From Hymenobacter oligotrophus (lineage in GTDB: Bacteria > Bacteroidota > Bacteroidia > Cytophagales > Hymenobacteraceae), in assembly GCF_003574965.1 (NCBI RefSeq), contig NZ_CP032317.1:1054001-1118000 (forward strand): a stretch of DNA of 64,000 nucleotides. The letters are read 5' to 3'. The notes beneath the pieces were generated by a model. That model saw nothing but the letters and a program-made list of their open reading frames with translations, did no database searches and was not told the origin of the DNA. Below, one piece after another: positions 34,444 to 42,948 of the stretch; position 1 is the stretch's first letter, and each line of letters opens with the position of its first letter. The position numbers and the translations under genes were made by a program.

Positions 34444-34963
34444 TTATATCAGGAGGCAAAAGTAGTGTTATATGCCGACAGAAGCTCGTCGGGTTCACCG
34501 GACCCACGCGTAAGCGTCGGCTGCTAACTGGCGCCTGCCCTGGTGCGCTTAAGCGCGTGGGCAAGCGGCCGTGCCGAACGAACAAGCTGAAGGCGATGCT
34601 GCGCTTTCCTGCTGCATGCGTATTCAACAGTTAAGCACACATCTTTGTCACCGTAAGCCTGGCTTTATATTGTTGGCCATTACACGTACACTTGCTGCCA
34701 AGCATGCACCGGCTGTCAAGACCTAGGGCGCCCCACAAAGGCCGGAACACCAACCTCTAGCGGTCGGCGGCCCGCTTTGCCTAGTACTCGCGTAGGCAAT
34801 GTCCTCGCCCAAGCTGGAGGCAGCCGAGCGCCAACGTAGCCAATAAAGCCATTGACTGAAGCAAGCTCCTCGGCAGTGTTACGCTGGAGGCCAGCTGTTC
34901 CGCTCCGTACTGGCTTAGCTCACCTAGGGTGCTAAAATGACTGTCGGGCACAGAATAAGAAAC
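34444..34963. other. Unassigned intergenic stretch between trxB and the rpoD terminator
   Basis: About 520 bp with only short, unconvincing frames. I see no tRNA, tmRNA, RNase P or SRP RNA signature and no long inverted repeat. It carries the trxB promoter near 34457-34464. Its composition is like the neighbours, so it may hold a decayed gene or an unrecognised small RNA. Confidence 0.4.
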
Positions 34964-34992
34964 AAAAACCCCGACCACAGGGCCGGGGTTTT
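34964..34992 (-). terminator. Terminator of rpoD
   Basis: AAAACCCCGACC (34965-34976) pairs with 34981-34992 with one mismatch, followed by TTTTTG on the minus strand, shortly after the rpoD stop codon. Confidence 0.8.
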
Positions 34993-35016
34993 CAGAATTA
35001 ATGTGGCACCTAGGGC

Positions 35017-35880
35017 TTAGCCCAGGTAAGGCTTCAACGCTTTCGAACGCGAGGTGTGGCGCAGGCGGCGAATGGCCTTTTCCTTGATCTGGCGTACCCG
35101 CTCGCGGGTCAGGTTAAACTTCTCGCCGATTTCTTCCAAAGTCAGCGAGTGTTCACCGTTCAGGCCAAAGTACAGCGTAATTACGTCGGCTTCGCGCTTG
35201 GTGAGCGTGCTCAGGGCGCGTTGCACTTCCTTGCGCAACGAGTCGGTCATCAGACCGCTGTCGGGCGTTTCTTCGTCTTCGTTTTCGAGTACGTCGAGCA
35301 AGCGATTTTCCTCACCTTGCACAAACGGCGCATCCACCGACACGTGACGACCCGAAATTTTGAGCGTGTCTACCACTTCCGAGGTAGTCAGCTCTAATAC
35401 TTCGGCAATTTCTTCGGGCGACGGCTCACGCTCGAACTTCTGCTCAAGCTCCGAGAACGACTTGCTGATTTTGTTCAGCGAACCTACCCGGTTCAAGGGC
35501 AAACGAACAATACGCGACTGTTCGGCCAAAGCCTGCAGGATGGACTGACGGATCCACCAAACAGCGTACGAAATGAATTTGAAACCGCGGGTTTCGTCGA
35601 AGCGCTTCGCAGCTTTGATAAGGCCCAGGTTGCCTTCGTTGATCAGGTCGCCCAACGATAGGCCTTGGTTCTGGTATTGCTTGGCCACCGACACCACGAA
35701 GCGGAGGTTGGCCTTGGTGAGCTTTTCCAGCGCCTGCTGGTCGCCTTCCTTAATGCGCTGTGCCAGCGTTACCTCCTCGTCGGGAGTGAGCAGATCTACC
35801 TTACCAATCTCCTGGAGGTACTTATCCAGCGATTGGCTTTCGCGGTTGGTAATCTGCTTGCTGATTTTTAACTGTCTCAT
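35017..35880 (-). CDS. rpoD: Primary RNA polymerase sigma factor (RpoD/SigA)
   Basis: The 287-residue protein is the short primary sigma of Bacteroidota, lacking region 1.1. Region 1.2 ([20 protein letters not shown]), region 2 with the core-binding and -7 recognition helix ([20 protein letters not shown]), region 3 and region 4.2 with a helix-turn-helix ([20 protein letters not shown]) are present. It would recognise the TTG/TAnnTTTG promoters seen in this window. Its stop is followed by a terminator, and pnp ends 139 bp upstream of its start on the same strand. Confidence 0.97.
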   Translation of the reverse strand: MRQLKISKQITNRESQSLDKYLQEIGKVDLLTPDEEVTLAQRIKEGDQQALEKLTKANLRFVVSVAKQYQNQGLSLGDLINEGNLGLIKAAKRFDETRGFKFISYAVWWIRQSILQALAEQSRIVRLPLNRVGSLNKISKSFSELEQKFEREPSPEEIAEVLELTTSEVVDTLKISGRHVSVDAPFVQGEENRLLDVLENEDEETPDSGLMTDSLRKEVQRALSTLTKREADVITLYFGLNGEHSLTLEEIGEKFNLTRERVRQIKEKAIRRLRHTSRSKALKPYLG

Positions 35881-36019
35881 TGGGGACGGGCGCGGAAGTA
35901 AGTAAAAAGGTGCAGGTTGGTTATTCCAGGGTTAACCGACGGAACCGCGGTCAGATGGGGCTAACGCGCCCATCCGACCGAAAGTTCGTCTGCGTGGGAT
36001 ACTGACGCAGTTTGTGGTA

Positions 36020-38272
36020 TTAACGGTTGCCCTGAGGACGATCCGACCGCTCACCACGCTCCGGACGCGGCCCCCGGTCGGGGCGCGGTCCACGATCGGG
36101 GCGCTCCGAGCGCTCCGGCCGTTCGCTGGGCTCTACATAGCCTTCCGGCTTGGGCAGTAGGCTCTTCATCGACAGGCGGAATTTGCCCGTCTTCTTGTCG
36201 ACCTCCACCAACTGCACTTTTACTTCCTGGCCTACCTGCAGCACGCCGTCGAGCGAGGGCAGGCGGTCGTAGCTTACTTCCGAAATGTGGAGCAGGCCGT
36301 CTTTGCCGGGCATAAACTCCACAAACGCGCCGTACGCTTGGATCGAACGCACCGTGCCGTCGTAGGTTTCGCCAACCTCGGGCGTGGCGGCAATGCCGCG
36401 GATGCGGCTTACCGCAGCGGCCATGTCGTTGGCGTTCGAGGTGTAGATGTACACGTGGCCTTTCTCGTCCTTCTCCTCAATGGTGATGGTCGCGTTGGTA
36501 TCCTTCTGGATCTGCTGCACCACTTTGCCACCCGGGCCGATGATGGCACCGATGTACTCCTTGTCAACCAAAATCTTGGTCGAACGCGGGGTATGCGGCT
36601 TCATGTCTTCGGCCGGCGCGCTGATGGTCTTGGCCATTTCACCTAGGATGTGCAGGCGGCCTTCGCGGGCTTGGTGCAGCGCCTTGGTGAGAATTTCGTT
36701 CGACAAGCCCTGGATTTTGATGTCCATCTGGCAAGCCACGATGCCCTTTTCGGTACCGGTAACTTTGAAGTCCATGTCGCCTAGGTGGTCTTCGTCGCCC
36801 AGGATGTCGGACAGCACCGCGTACTCGCCGGTTTCCTTGTCCTGAACCAAGCCCATAGCAATGCCCGAAACGGCGGCCTTCAGCTTAATGCCAGCGTCCA
36901 TCAAGGCCATCGACGAGGCACAAACCGTAGCCATCGACGACGAGCCGTTCGACTCCAGAATGTCCGACACCACGCGGATGGTGTAGGGGTTTTCTTCTTC
37001 CGAAGGCAACACTTTCTTGATCGAGCGCATGGCCAGGTTGCCGTGGCCTACCTCGCGGCGGCCGGGGCCGCGGTTCGGCTTCACTTCGCCGGTCGAGAAG
37101 GCCGGGAAGTTGTAGTGCAGCATAAACTTGTTGTAACCCGACACCATGGCCGAGTCCACAATCTGCTCGTCGAGCTTGGTACCTAGGGCTACCGAAGTAA
37201 GCGACTGGGTTTCGCCGCGCGTAAACAGGGCCGAACCGTGCGCACCGGGCAAGTAGTTTACCTCGCTCCAGATCGGGCGAATTTCCGTCAGCTGACGACC
37301 GTCGAGGCGCGTACGCTCCTTGATCATCATGTCGCGGATGGCCTTCTTCTCGGCCGAGCCGTAGTAGCGGCCGAACATTTTCATGTCCAGCTCGGGGTTT
37401 TCGGCTTGCAGCTCTTCCACCAAAGCCTTGCGGATGGCCCCAAAACCTTCCTTGCGGCCGGCTTTGCTGGTGTTGCCCGACTTGGCAACTTCGTAGGCTT
37501 TCTGGTAAACAGCCTCCGTAATGCGCTGCTTCAGCTCGTCGTTTTCGTCGTACTTGGGGTACTCGCGCTTCACGTGGGATTTCTCCACGGCGGCGCTCAG
37601 CTCCTGCTGCACCCGAACTTGCTCTTTAATGGCCTCGTGGGCGAAGGCAATGGCCTCAACCATTTCTTCCTCGCTCACTTCGTCCATTTCGCCTTCTACC
37701 ATGGCCACCGAGTCGATGGTAGCACCCACGATCAGGTCGATGTCGGCACGCTCGATGTCCGAAGTCTTGGGGTTGATTTGCAGTTGGCCGTCGATGCGAG
37801 CTACGCGAACCTCCGAGATGGGGCCGGCGAAGGGAATGTCCGATACCGATAGCGCAGCCGAGGCAGCCAAAGCGGCCAACGCATCGGGCTGTACGTCCTT
37901 ATCGGCCGAAATCAACGAAATCATCACCTGCACCTCGTAGTGATAGTCCTTGGGGAACATCGGGCGCAGAATTCGGTCGACGAGGCGCGATACCAGCACT
38001 TCGTAATCCGACAGGCGGCCTTCGCGGCGCTGGAACGAACCAGGGATTTTGCCGGCACCGCCGAATTTCTCCTGGTAGTCCACCGACAGCGGCAGGAAGT
38101 CAACGCCTTCGCGCTGCGAGGGCTGCGAGACCACCGTGGCGAGCAGCATGGCGTCGCCGAGGCGAACCACGACAGCACCGTCGGCGAATTTGGCCAGCTT
38201 GCCGGTTTCGATAGAAATCTGCCGGCCATCCGGCAGCGTGATGTGTTTGGTAACCGCGTTGTAAGGAGGCAT
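36020..38272 (-). CDS. pnp: Polyribonucleotide nucleotidyltransferase
   Basis: The 750-residue enzyme degrades RNA 3' to 5' with phosphate. Two RNase PH domains, a KH domain ([16 protein letters not shown]) and an S1 domain ([20 protein letters not shown]) occur in order. The active-site region [16 protein letters not shown] is intact. The last 40 residues are Arg/Asp/Pro-rich repeats ([12 protein letters not shown]), a disordered tail found in some relatives. The ATG at 38272 ([16 protein letters not shown]) is used; a start 36 codons upstream has no family support. It follows rpsO, the order known from many bacteria. Confidence 0.97.
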   Translation of the reverse strand: MPPYNAVTKHITLPDGRQISIETGKLAKFADGAVVVRLGDAMLLATVVSQPSQREGVDFLPLSVDYQEKFGGAGKIPGSFQRREGRLSDYEVLVSRLVDRILRPMFPKDYHYEVQVMISLISADKDVQPDALAALAASAALSVSDIPFAGPISEVRVARIDGQLQINPKTSDIERADIDLIVGATIDSVAMVEGEMDEVSEEEMVEAIAFAHEAIKEQVRVQQELSAAVEKSHVKREYPKYDENDELKQRITEAVYQKAYEVAKSGNTSKAGRKEGFGAIRKALVEELQAENPELDMKMFGRYYGSAEKKAIRDMMIKERTRLDGRQLTEIRPIWSEVNYLPGAHGSALFTRGETQSLTSVALGTKLDEQIVDSAMVSGYNKFMLHYNFPAFSTGEVKPNRGPGRREVGHGNLAMRSIKKVLPSEEENPYTIRVVSDILESNGSSSMATVCASSMALMDAGIKLKAAVSGIAMGLVQDKETGEYAVLSDILGDEDHLGDMDFKVTGTEKGIVACQMDIKIQGLSNEILTKALHQAREGRLHILGEMAKTISAPAEDMKPHTPRSTKILVDKEYIGAIIGPGGKVVQQIQKDTNATITIEEKDEKGHVYIYTSNANDMAAAVSRIRGIAATPEVGETYDGTVRSIQAYGAFVEFMPGKDGLLHISEVSYDRLPSLDGVLQVGQEVKVQLVEVDKKTGKFRLSMKSLLPKPEGYVEPSERPERSERPDRGPRPDRGPRPERGERSDRPQGNR

Positions 38273-38401
38273 TCCTTCAGGGTAGCTTTTGATGATTGAC
38301 AGCTTGGGGCAGCGAAACCAGACCTGCGCGCAGGTCTGGAAATTCCGGCTCTGTTGTAAAAGAACGCGCCCGGCCAACAAGGTGTGCCGGGCAGCGCAAA
38401 A

Positions 38402-38436
38402 AAAGTAGGGAACCCGGCCGGCGGGCTCCCTACTTT
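38402..38436 (-). terminator. Terminator or processing hairpin between rpsO and pnp
   Basis: AAAGTAGGGA-x-CCCG pairs with CGGG-x-TCCCTACTTT; on the minus strand it is followed by seven T. In other bacteria an rpsO-pnp hairpin is an RNase III processing site. Confidence 0.8.
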
Positions 38437-38447
38437 CCTGGAGTGGG

Positions 38448-38723
38448 TTACTTACGGATGCCCAACTCCTTGATGATGGCGCGGTAGCGGTTGATTTCGC
38501 GGTTCTGGAGGTAGTTCAGAAGGCGACGGCGCTTACCTACCAGCTTGAGCAGGCCCAGACGGGTCGAGAAGTCTTTCTTGTTGACTTTGAGGTGCTCCGT
38601 CAGGTGGTTGATGCGGGTGGTGAACAGCGCAATTTGCGATTCGGCCGAACCGGTGTCGTTTTTCGACTTGGCAACGCCGTGCTGTTCGAAGATAGCCTGC
38701 TTGGCTTCGGTAGTGAGTTTCAT
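38448..38723 (-). CDS. rpsO: 30S ribosomal protein S15
   Basis: The 91-residue protein has the S15 pattern: [20 protein letters not shown], then the [20 protein letters not shown] loop-helix that binds 16S rRNA, and the conserved [20 protein letters not shown] end. Length is standard. It has its own promoter and ends in a strong terminator before pnp. Confidence 0.98.
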   Translation of the reverse strand: MKLTTEAKQAIFEQHGVAKSKNDTGSAESQIALFTTRINHLTEHLKVNKKDFSTRLGLLKLVGKRRRLLNYLQNREINRYRAIIKELGIRK

Positions 38724-38805
38724 CTGCAGATAGGGAGAAAGCCCCGTCTTGGATTAAGATGTGTGGAAATAAGAAAAACGCGGGCTACACAGCCTAGCGT
38801 GGCCG

Positions 38806-38836
38806 CAAAGGTAAACAAAAAACCGAAGCAGCCCAA
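38806..38836 (-). promoter_or_regulatory. Promoter of rpsO
   Basis: On the minus strand TTG (38834-38836), a 20-bp spacer and TACCTTTG (38806-38813) precede rpsO by 82 bp. A full match to the Bacteroidota consensus. Confidence 0.75.
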
Positions 38837-38848
38837 CCCCGCGGCCGA

Positions 38849-40288
38849 TCAGCCGGCCACCGGCTCGGTGCGCTTGCCAAACCAACGGGGCAGGCGGCGC
38901 GACAAGCGGTACCAAAAATCCACTTCGAACAAGCTAGAGTCGCGACGGGCTTGGTACAAAAAGAACAAGCCGGCCGGCAGCAATACGCAATTGGCCATCC
39001 ACATGCCCAGGCCCACGGGCATCACCGATTCGCGCCCGTATTTCTCGCCGATAATGGACACGACGTAAAACACGATAAAGAACAGAATCGAGACGAGGAC
39101 CGGCACCCCCAGTCCGCCTTTTTTGATGATGGCACCTAGGGGCGCTCCAATCAGGAACATCACCAGAATAGCCACCGACTGGGTGTACTTGCGAAACACC
39201 TCAATGCGGTAGTTGGCGGCCTCGCGGGCGGTGCTGCCTAAGCGCTCGGCGTAACTGCCCACAAACGAACGCGTGTTGCGGGCGCGGTTGGCGGCGTTTT
39301 GCACCATGTGCGCCGTAAGCGCAGGCAGTGGTTTGGTGGGGAGCTGCAGTTTTTTCAACCGCTTATCCAGGGCTTGGCCGGTGGTGTCGAAGCGTTCGTA
39401 CAGAAAATACGGATTGACTTGCCCCGCCACTTGCTTACGCTCGCGGTGCAGCTGCCGGTGCAGCGAATCGACGAAGCCCTGCAGTTGCGGAATCGTCAGC
39501 ATGATCTTGTTTTCCTTGAACAGGTCTTCCTTGGTGCGGTCGAGGCTGAACGAGGCCAGCGAGAAAATGATGTCGGTGCGGTCGAAGCGCTGCTGCACGA
39601 AACCGGCCCCGGTACGGTCGCGGGCCGTGGGTTGCTCCACGTACTTGCGCCCGTGGAAAAGCTCCAGCCCTAGGTACTGCCCGTTGTAGCGGGTGGCCAT
39701 GCGCCCCGAGTCGGCCAGCATCATGGCCACATTGCCGGTGTTGCCGCTGTGGTCGTAAATCATCACGCCGTAGAGCTTCTCCCCATTTTCGCCGCCTTTG
39801 CGGTTTACCTTGATGGTGAAGCCCGGAATACCGCTGTAAAAAACGCCCTCCCGAATATCCAAAGCGAGCTTTTGTTGCCGCACGTCCCACAGCAGGCTAT
39901 AGGCTTTCAGGTTCGCTTTGGGCACAATGGTGTTGTTAAACCAAAACGCAAAACCCGCCAGCAGCGCGCTAAAAAGCATCACGGGCCGCAGGATACGCAC
40001 CAACGACACGCCCGAGGTTTTGATGGCCGTTAGTTCGTGGTGCTCCCCTAGGTTGCCGTAGGTCATCAGCGACGAGAGCAACACCGCCAATGGCAGCGAA
40101 ATGGGCACAATCAGCACGCTGAAGTACATCAGCAGCTGCAGGATAACGCCCGTGCCCAAATCCTTCCCGACGAGGTCGTCGAGATATTTCATCATGGTTT
40201 GGGTGAGGAACACAAACTCCACTACCGCAAACGTGAGCAAGAAAGGCCCAATAAAGGCCCGCAAAATCAGCTTATCAAGTTTCTTCAT
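38849..40288 (-). CDS. LptF/LptG family lipopolysaccharide export permease
   Basis: The 479-residue membrane protein has three N-terminal helices (with LILRAFIGPFLLTFAVVEFV and LIVPISLPLAVLLSSLMTYG), a large periplasmic beta-jellyroll-like region (about 120-350) and three C-terminal helices (about 375-460, SVAILVMFLIGAPLGAIIKK). This is the YjgP/YjgQ layout. It would extract lipopolysaccharide from the inner membrane with LptB. The ATG at 40288 (MKKLDKLILRAF) is chosen; an upstream in-frame start adds an odd Cys-rich leader and runs into the promoter. LptF and LptG cannot be told apart here. Confidence 0.92.
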   Translation of the reverse strand: MKKLDKLILRAFIGPFLLTFAVVEFVFLTQTMMKYLDDLVGKDLGTGVILQLLMYFSVLIVPISLPLAVLLSSLMTYGNLGEHHELTAIKTSGVSLVRILRPVMLFSALLAGFAFWFNNTIVPKANLKAYSLLWDVRQQKLALDIREGVFYSGIPGFTIKVNRKGGENGEKLYGVMIYDHSGNTGNVAMMLADSGRMATRYNGQYLGLELFHGRKYVEQPTARDRTGAGFVQQRFDRTDIIFSLASFSLDRTKEDLFKENKIMLTIPQLQGFVDSLHRQLHRERKQVAGQVNPYFLYERFDTTGQALDKRLKKLQLPTKPLPALTAHMVQNAANRARNTRSFVGSYAERLGSTAREAANYRIEVFRKYTQSVAILVMFLIGAPLGAIIKKGGLGVPVLVSILFFIVFYVVSIIGEKYGRESVMPVGLGMWMANCVLLPAGLFFLYQARRDSSLFEVDFWYRLSRRLPRWFGKRTEPVAG

Positions 40289-40331
40289 GCGCCAGAGTAG
40301 GCCGTTTAGGCACCCAACGCCCAAACGGCGG

Positions 40332-40358
40332 CAAAGGTATGCCGTGCCAGCTCCGCAA
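40332..40358 (-). promoter_or_regulatory. Promoter of the LptF/G gene
   Basis: On the minus strand TTG (40356-40358), a 16-bp spacer and TACCTTTG (40332-40339), 44 bp upstream of the ATG. Confidence 0.65.
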
Positions 40359-40371
40359 CCTTCGGGCCAGC

Positions 40372-40409
40372 AAAAAAGGAGCAAGTGCCGCCCGATTGGG
40401 GGCGGCTCC
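40372..40409 (-). terminator. Terminator of the START-like gene
   Basis: On the minus strand GGAGCCGCCC pairs with GGGCGGC and CTCC with a short bulge, followed by six T. Confidence 0.6.
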
Positions 40410-40446
40410 TCTCCGAGTTTGCCAACAATCGTAATGTAGTTTTAGC

Positions 40447-40860
40447 TCATCCGCCTACCAATTCGCGCAGGTTCTGCACGAGGTTGTCCCACATTTCCTG
40501 CAGTTCGATGTCGTCGGTTTCTTCCGAGTAGTCCACAATGCGCAGGTAGATTTCCTGGGTTAGCTCCGACGACTCGATCATAAAGTCGAGGTAGTTCGCG
40601 TCGGGCATGTGGCCGCGGTCGGGCGTCAGGAATACGTAGCGTACCGAGCGGTTGGTGCGCTGCGAGGTTAGCTCGGCCAAGTGGTGCTGGTTGTCCCACA
40701 CGAAGTCGAACGTGTGTTGGTTAAGCATAATCACGTCCTGGCAAAACCACTGCCGCAGGCCCGAGGCCGAGGCCAGATACGGGTAAAGGATTTTGGGCGA
40801 CGCGTTGATGGGGTACTCCTGTACGAAGCGGTGTTTAGAGCGAATGGCGGAGAGAGGCAT
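40447..40860 (-). CDS. START-like (SRPBCC-fold) domain protein
   Basis: The 137-residue cytoplasmic protein resembles the Bacteroidota START_2/AHSA1-like family, with HRFVQEYPINASPKILYPYL at the start, SGLRQWFCQDV and a final amphipathic helix (DIELQEMWDNLVQNLREL). Such domains have a hydrophobic pocket and bind lipids or other small hydrophobic molecules; the ligand here is unknown. The ATG at 40860 fits the family start; a start 17 codons upstream does not. It is transcribed away from the tRNA gene. Confidence 0.85.
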   Translation of the reverse strand: MPLSAIRSKHRFVQEYPINASPKILYPYLASASGLRQWFCQDVIMLNQHTFDFVWDNQHHLAELTSQRTNRSVRYVFLTPDRGHMPDANYLDFMIESSELTQEIYLRIVDYSEETDDIELQEMWDNLVQNLRELVGG

Positions 40861-40955
40861 AGATAATTGCAGAAACCAACAAAAATTATCGCCGCTGGCT
40901 TTCAGCCACATTGACGGCTGGCGGCAAGATACACGTAGTTTTTTTCCGTCAAAGG

Positions 40956-40987
40956 TTGCACTGCGTTAAATCTTCGGTTTACCTTTG
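40956..40987 (+). promoter_or_regulatory. Promoter of tRNA-Met
   Basis: TTG (40956-40958), a 21-bp spacer and TACCTTTG (40980-40987) precede the tRNA by 14 bp, a near-ideal Bacteroidota promoter. Confidence 0.8.
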
Positions 40988-41001
40988 CGCCACTAAACCA
41001 C

Positions 41002-41075
41002 GGCGGGGTAGCTCAGTTGGTTAGAGCACAGGATTCATAACCCTGAGGCCACGAGTTCAAATCTCGTCCCCGCTA
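41002..41075 (+). tRNA. tRNA-Met (anticodon CAT)
   Basis: GGCGGGG and CCCCGCT form the acceptor stem (one G-T pair). The D arm GCTC...GAGC, the anticodon loop TTCATAA and the T arm ACGAG-TTCAAAT-CTCGT give a standard cloverleaf of 74 nt. The CCA end is not encoded (CAA follows the discriminator A). The one A-C mismatch at the base of the anticodon loop also occurs in elongator tRNA-Met genes, so elongator rather than initiator is likely; the first pair also argues against initiator. Confidence 0.95.
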
Positions 41076-41081
41076 CAATGC

Positions 41082-41116
41082 AAAACCGCCCTTCGGCAAC
41101 GAAGGGCGGTTTTTTG
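41082..41116 (+). terminator. Terminator of tRNA-Met
   Basis: A 14-bp perfect stem (AAAACCGCCCTTCG and complement), a GCAA loop and a run of T, seven bases after the tRNA. The remaining 200 bp to the rplT terminator hold nothing I can identify. Confidence 0.85.
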
Positions 41117-41325
41117 TTTTCGGCTATGTCGTGCTTATATACTGCCCGAACGAGCGGTACCCACTACCATCTAGGCGTGTGCCCTACCCCAGGCAAGCTA
41201 GGCCCGTGACTTAGGACCTGTGGAGCGAGGCCTAAGAGGCACGGCTTCGCTGAGACGAAACCCCACAGCCGTTACTAGCAAAGCCACCTCTCCACCCTAC
41301 CACCGCGACCAAAAAGCCCCAAACG

Positions 41326-41358
41326 AACAACGCCCAGCTGCAGGAGCTGGGCGTTGTT
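41326..41358 (-). terminator. Terminator of the infC-rpmI-rplT operon
   Basis: AACAACGCCCAGCT (41326-41339), a 5-nt loop and its complement to 41358, close to the rplT stop. T-rich sequence (GGGGCTTTTTGG) follows a little further on the minus strand. Confidence 0.75.
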
Positions 41359-41379
41359 GCTAGGCAGAAAAAGCAAAGC

Positions 41380-41727
41380 TTACGCTTTTACTTTCTCGAT
41401 GATGGATTTGAAAGCCTCGGGGTGGTTCAGGGCGAGGTCGGCCAGAACTTTGCGGTTCAGGTCGATGCCGGCCTTCTTAAGGCCGCCCATGAACTGTGAG
41501 TACGACAAACCGTACTGACGGGCGCCGGCGTTGATACGCTGGATCCAGAGGGCACGGAATTCGCGCTTCTTAACCTTACGGTCGCGGTACGCATACAGCA
41601 GACCTTTTTCAACGGCGTTTTTAGCTACCGTCCATACATTCTTGCGACGGCCGAAGTAACCTTTGGCCAGGCGCATTACCTTTTTGCGACGGTGGCGCGA
41701 GGCCACGTTATTGACGCTTCTTGGCAT
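41380..41727 (-). CDS. rplT: 50S ribosomal protein L20
   Basis: The 115-residue protein begins [20 protein letters not shown], an Arg-rich extension that binds 23S rRNA, and continues with [20 protein letters not shown] and a helical globular domain ([19 protein letters not shown]). Length is standard. It is the last gene of the infC-rpmI-rplT cluster, 106 bp after rpmI. In many bacteria L20 represses this operon; no leader for that can be judged here. Confidence 0.98.
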   Translation of the reverse strand: MPRSVNNVASRHRRKKVMRLAKGYFGRRKNVWTVAKNAVEKGLLYAYRDRKVKKREFRALWIQRINAGARQYGLSYSQFMGGLKKAGIDLNRKVLADLALNHPEAFKSIIEKVKA

Positions 41728-41833
41728 AACCTACTTGTTTTTGGCGGCCGGTGCCTGCTTACTAGTTAAGCGGCTTGGCTAATGACCGGACGCCGGGTTA
41801 AAAAATGATTTCAGCGGGAGACGAATCCGCCGC

Positions 41834-42028
41834 TTAGAGAACCAGCATGTCCTTTACGCGCGACATATCAGCCGAGCTTACCAGGGTCACGTGGGTCAGG
41901 TTGCGCTTGCGCTTGGTGCTCTTCTTGGTCAGAATGTGCGACTTGTACGCGTGCTTACGCTTTACTTTGCCCGTGCCGGTCAGCGAGAAACGCTTCTTGG
42001 CGCCGGACTTAGTTTTCATCTTCGGCAT
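41834..42028 (-). CDS. rpmI: 50S ribosomal protein L35
   Basis: The 64-residue protein starts at the ATG 42028 ([18 protein letters not shown]), the standard L35 opening, and ends KDMLVL. The [10 protein letters not shown] segment is characteristic. A longer in-frame start (42097) adds a leader not seen in the family. It lies between infC and rplT as usual. Confidence 0.97.
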   Translation of the reverse strand: MPKMKTKSGAKKRFSLTGTGKVKRKHAYKSHILTKKSTKRKRNLTHVTLVSSADMSRVKDMLVL

Positions 42029-42126
42029 TGTGAAACAGTTAAGAAGTAAAACAACAACGGCGGCCGGCTGCCTAGGGCCGGCTCGCCTGAAAGTCAATAG
42101 CGGCTCACGCCGCGGGGTAGCTCAGG

Positions 42127-42765
42127 TTATTCAGCAGCCTCGTTGGTAGCCGGTGCTTTTGCTTCCTTGCCTCCCTCTTTGGGAGCTGCAGGCTTAGCAG
42201 CAGTGGCAACAGGTTTAACAGCGGCCACTTTGGGGGCTAGGTACAGAAACATGCGTTTGCCCTCCAGCTTGGGTAGTTGCTCTACTTTGGCTAGGTCCTC
42301 AAGGGCCTGCGCAAACTTAAGCAGCAAAATTTCGCCGCGTTCTTTGAAGACGATAGAGCGGCCCACAAAGTGTACGTACGCTTTGATTTTGGCACCCTCG
42401 CGCAAAAACTCTTGCGCGTGCTTCAGCTTAAAGGCAAAGTCGTGGTCGTCGGTGTTGGGTCCGAAACGAATCTCCTTCACCACCACCTTCGTCTGCTTGG
42501 CCTTCATCTCGCGGGTGCGCTTCTTCTGCTCGTACTTAAATTTCGAGTAGTCGATAACGCGGCATACAGGCGGAACAGCCGTAGGAGAAATCTCCACGAG
42601 GTCCAGACCTTGTTGCTCGGCGATTCGGCGGGCTTGGTCGGTGGAATAAATGCCCTGCTCCACGTTTTCGCCTACCAGGCGTACTTCGCGGGCCGTAATC
42701 TTGTTATTGATTTTGAACGGCTCCTCCACTTGGCGCGGAGGGAGGCGGCGGTTGGGGGTTCTGAT
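42127..42765 (-). CDS. infC: Translation initiation factor IF-3
   Basis: The only conventional start in this frame is a GTG at 42729 ([20 protein letters not shown]). An ATC at 42765 adds [12 protein letters not shown], which looks like the real N-terminus of Bacteroidota IF-3, and an in-frame stop lies 13 bases further upstream. IF-3 genes often begin with AUU or AUC, because IF-3 itself rejects such starts and so limits its own synthesis. I therefore use 42765 (212 residues) with GTG as the alternative. The N-domain, linker ([20 protein letters not shown]) and C-domain are intact; an Ala/Lys-rich tail of about 30 residues ends the protein. It is first in the operon with rpmI and rplT. Confidence 0.9.
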   Translation of the reverse strand: MRTPNRRLPPRQVEEPFKINNKITAREVRLVGENVEQGIYSTDQARRIAEQQGLDLVEISPTAVPPVCRVIDYSKFKYEQKKRTREMKAKQTKVVVKEIRFGPNTDDHDFAFKLKHAQEFLREGAKIKAYVHFVGRSIVFKERGEILLLKFAQALEDLAKVEQLPKLEGKRMFLYLAPKVAAVKPVATAAKPAAPKEGGKEAKAPATNEAAE

Positions 42766-42883
42766 ACGATTATCTGTTTAGGTGAAACGAGATCGGCCAA
42801 ACAACTGGATAGTGCCTGCGTGGCAGCTGAGCCAACTATTTGAGCGGGCGAATATCCGGCAATTTTCCGGAACGACAAAATTC

Positions 42884-42914
42884 AGCCCGTCGGAAACGCT
42901 GTTTCCGACGGGCT
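42884..42914 (-). terminator. Terminator of thrS
   Basis: A perfect 14-bp stem (AGCCCGTCGGAAAC and complement, 3-nt loop) followed on the minus strand by GAATTTTG. The infC promoter may overlap it, since GAATTTTG is one base from TAnnTTTG. Confidence 0.8.
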
Positions 42915-42948
42915 GCGCAGGTTTGGTTGCCTGCAGGGTATCAAACGG

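Noticed and set aside
34434-34634. A 66-codon plus-strand frame near trxB
   Set aside because: It overlaps the trxB promoter, is Arg/Lys-rich in a way typical of random GC-rich frames and matches nothing known.
41119-41325. A small RNA (SRP, RNase P or tmRNA) after tRNA-Met
   Set aside because: None of the conserved signatures was seen on either strand.
42672-42878. A 68-codon frame upstream of infC
   Set aside because: It overlaps the real infC start in another frame and resembles no protein.
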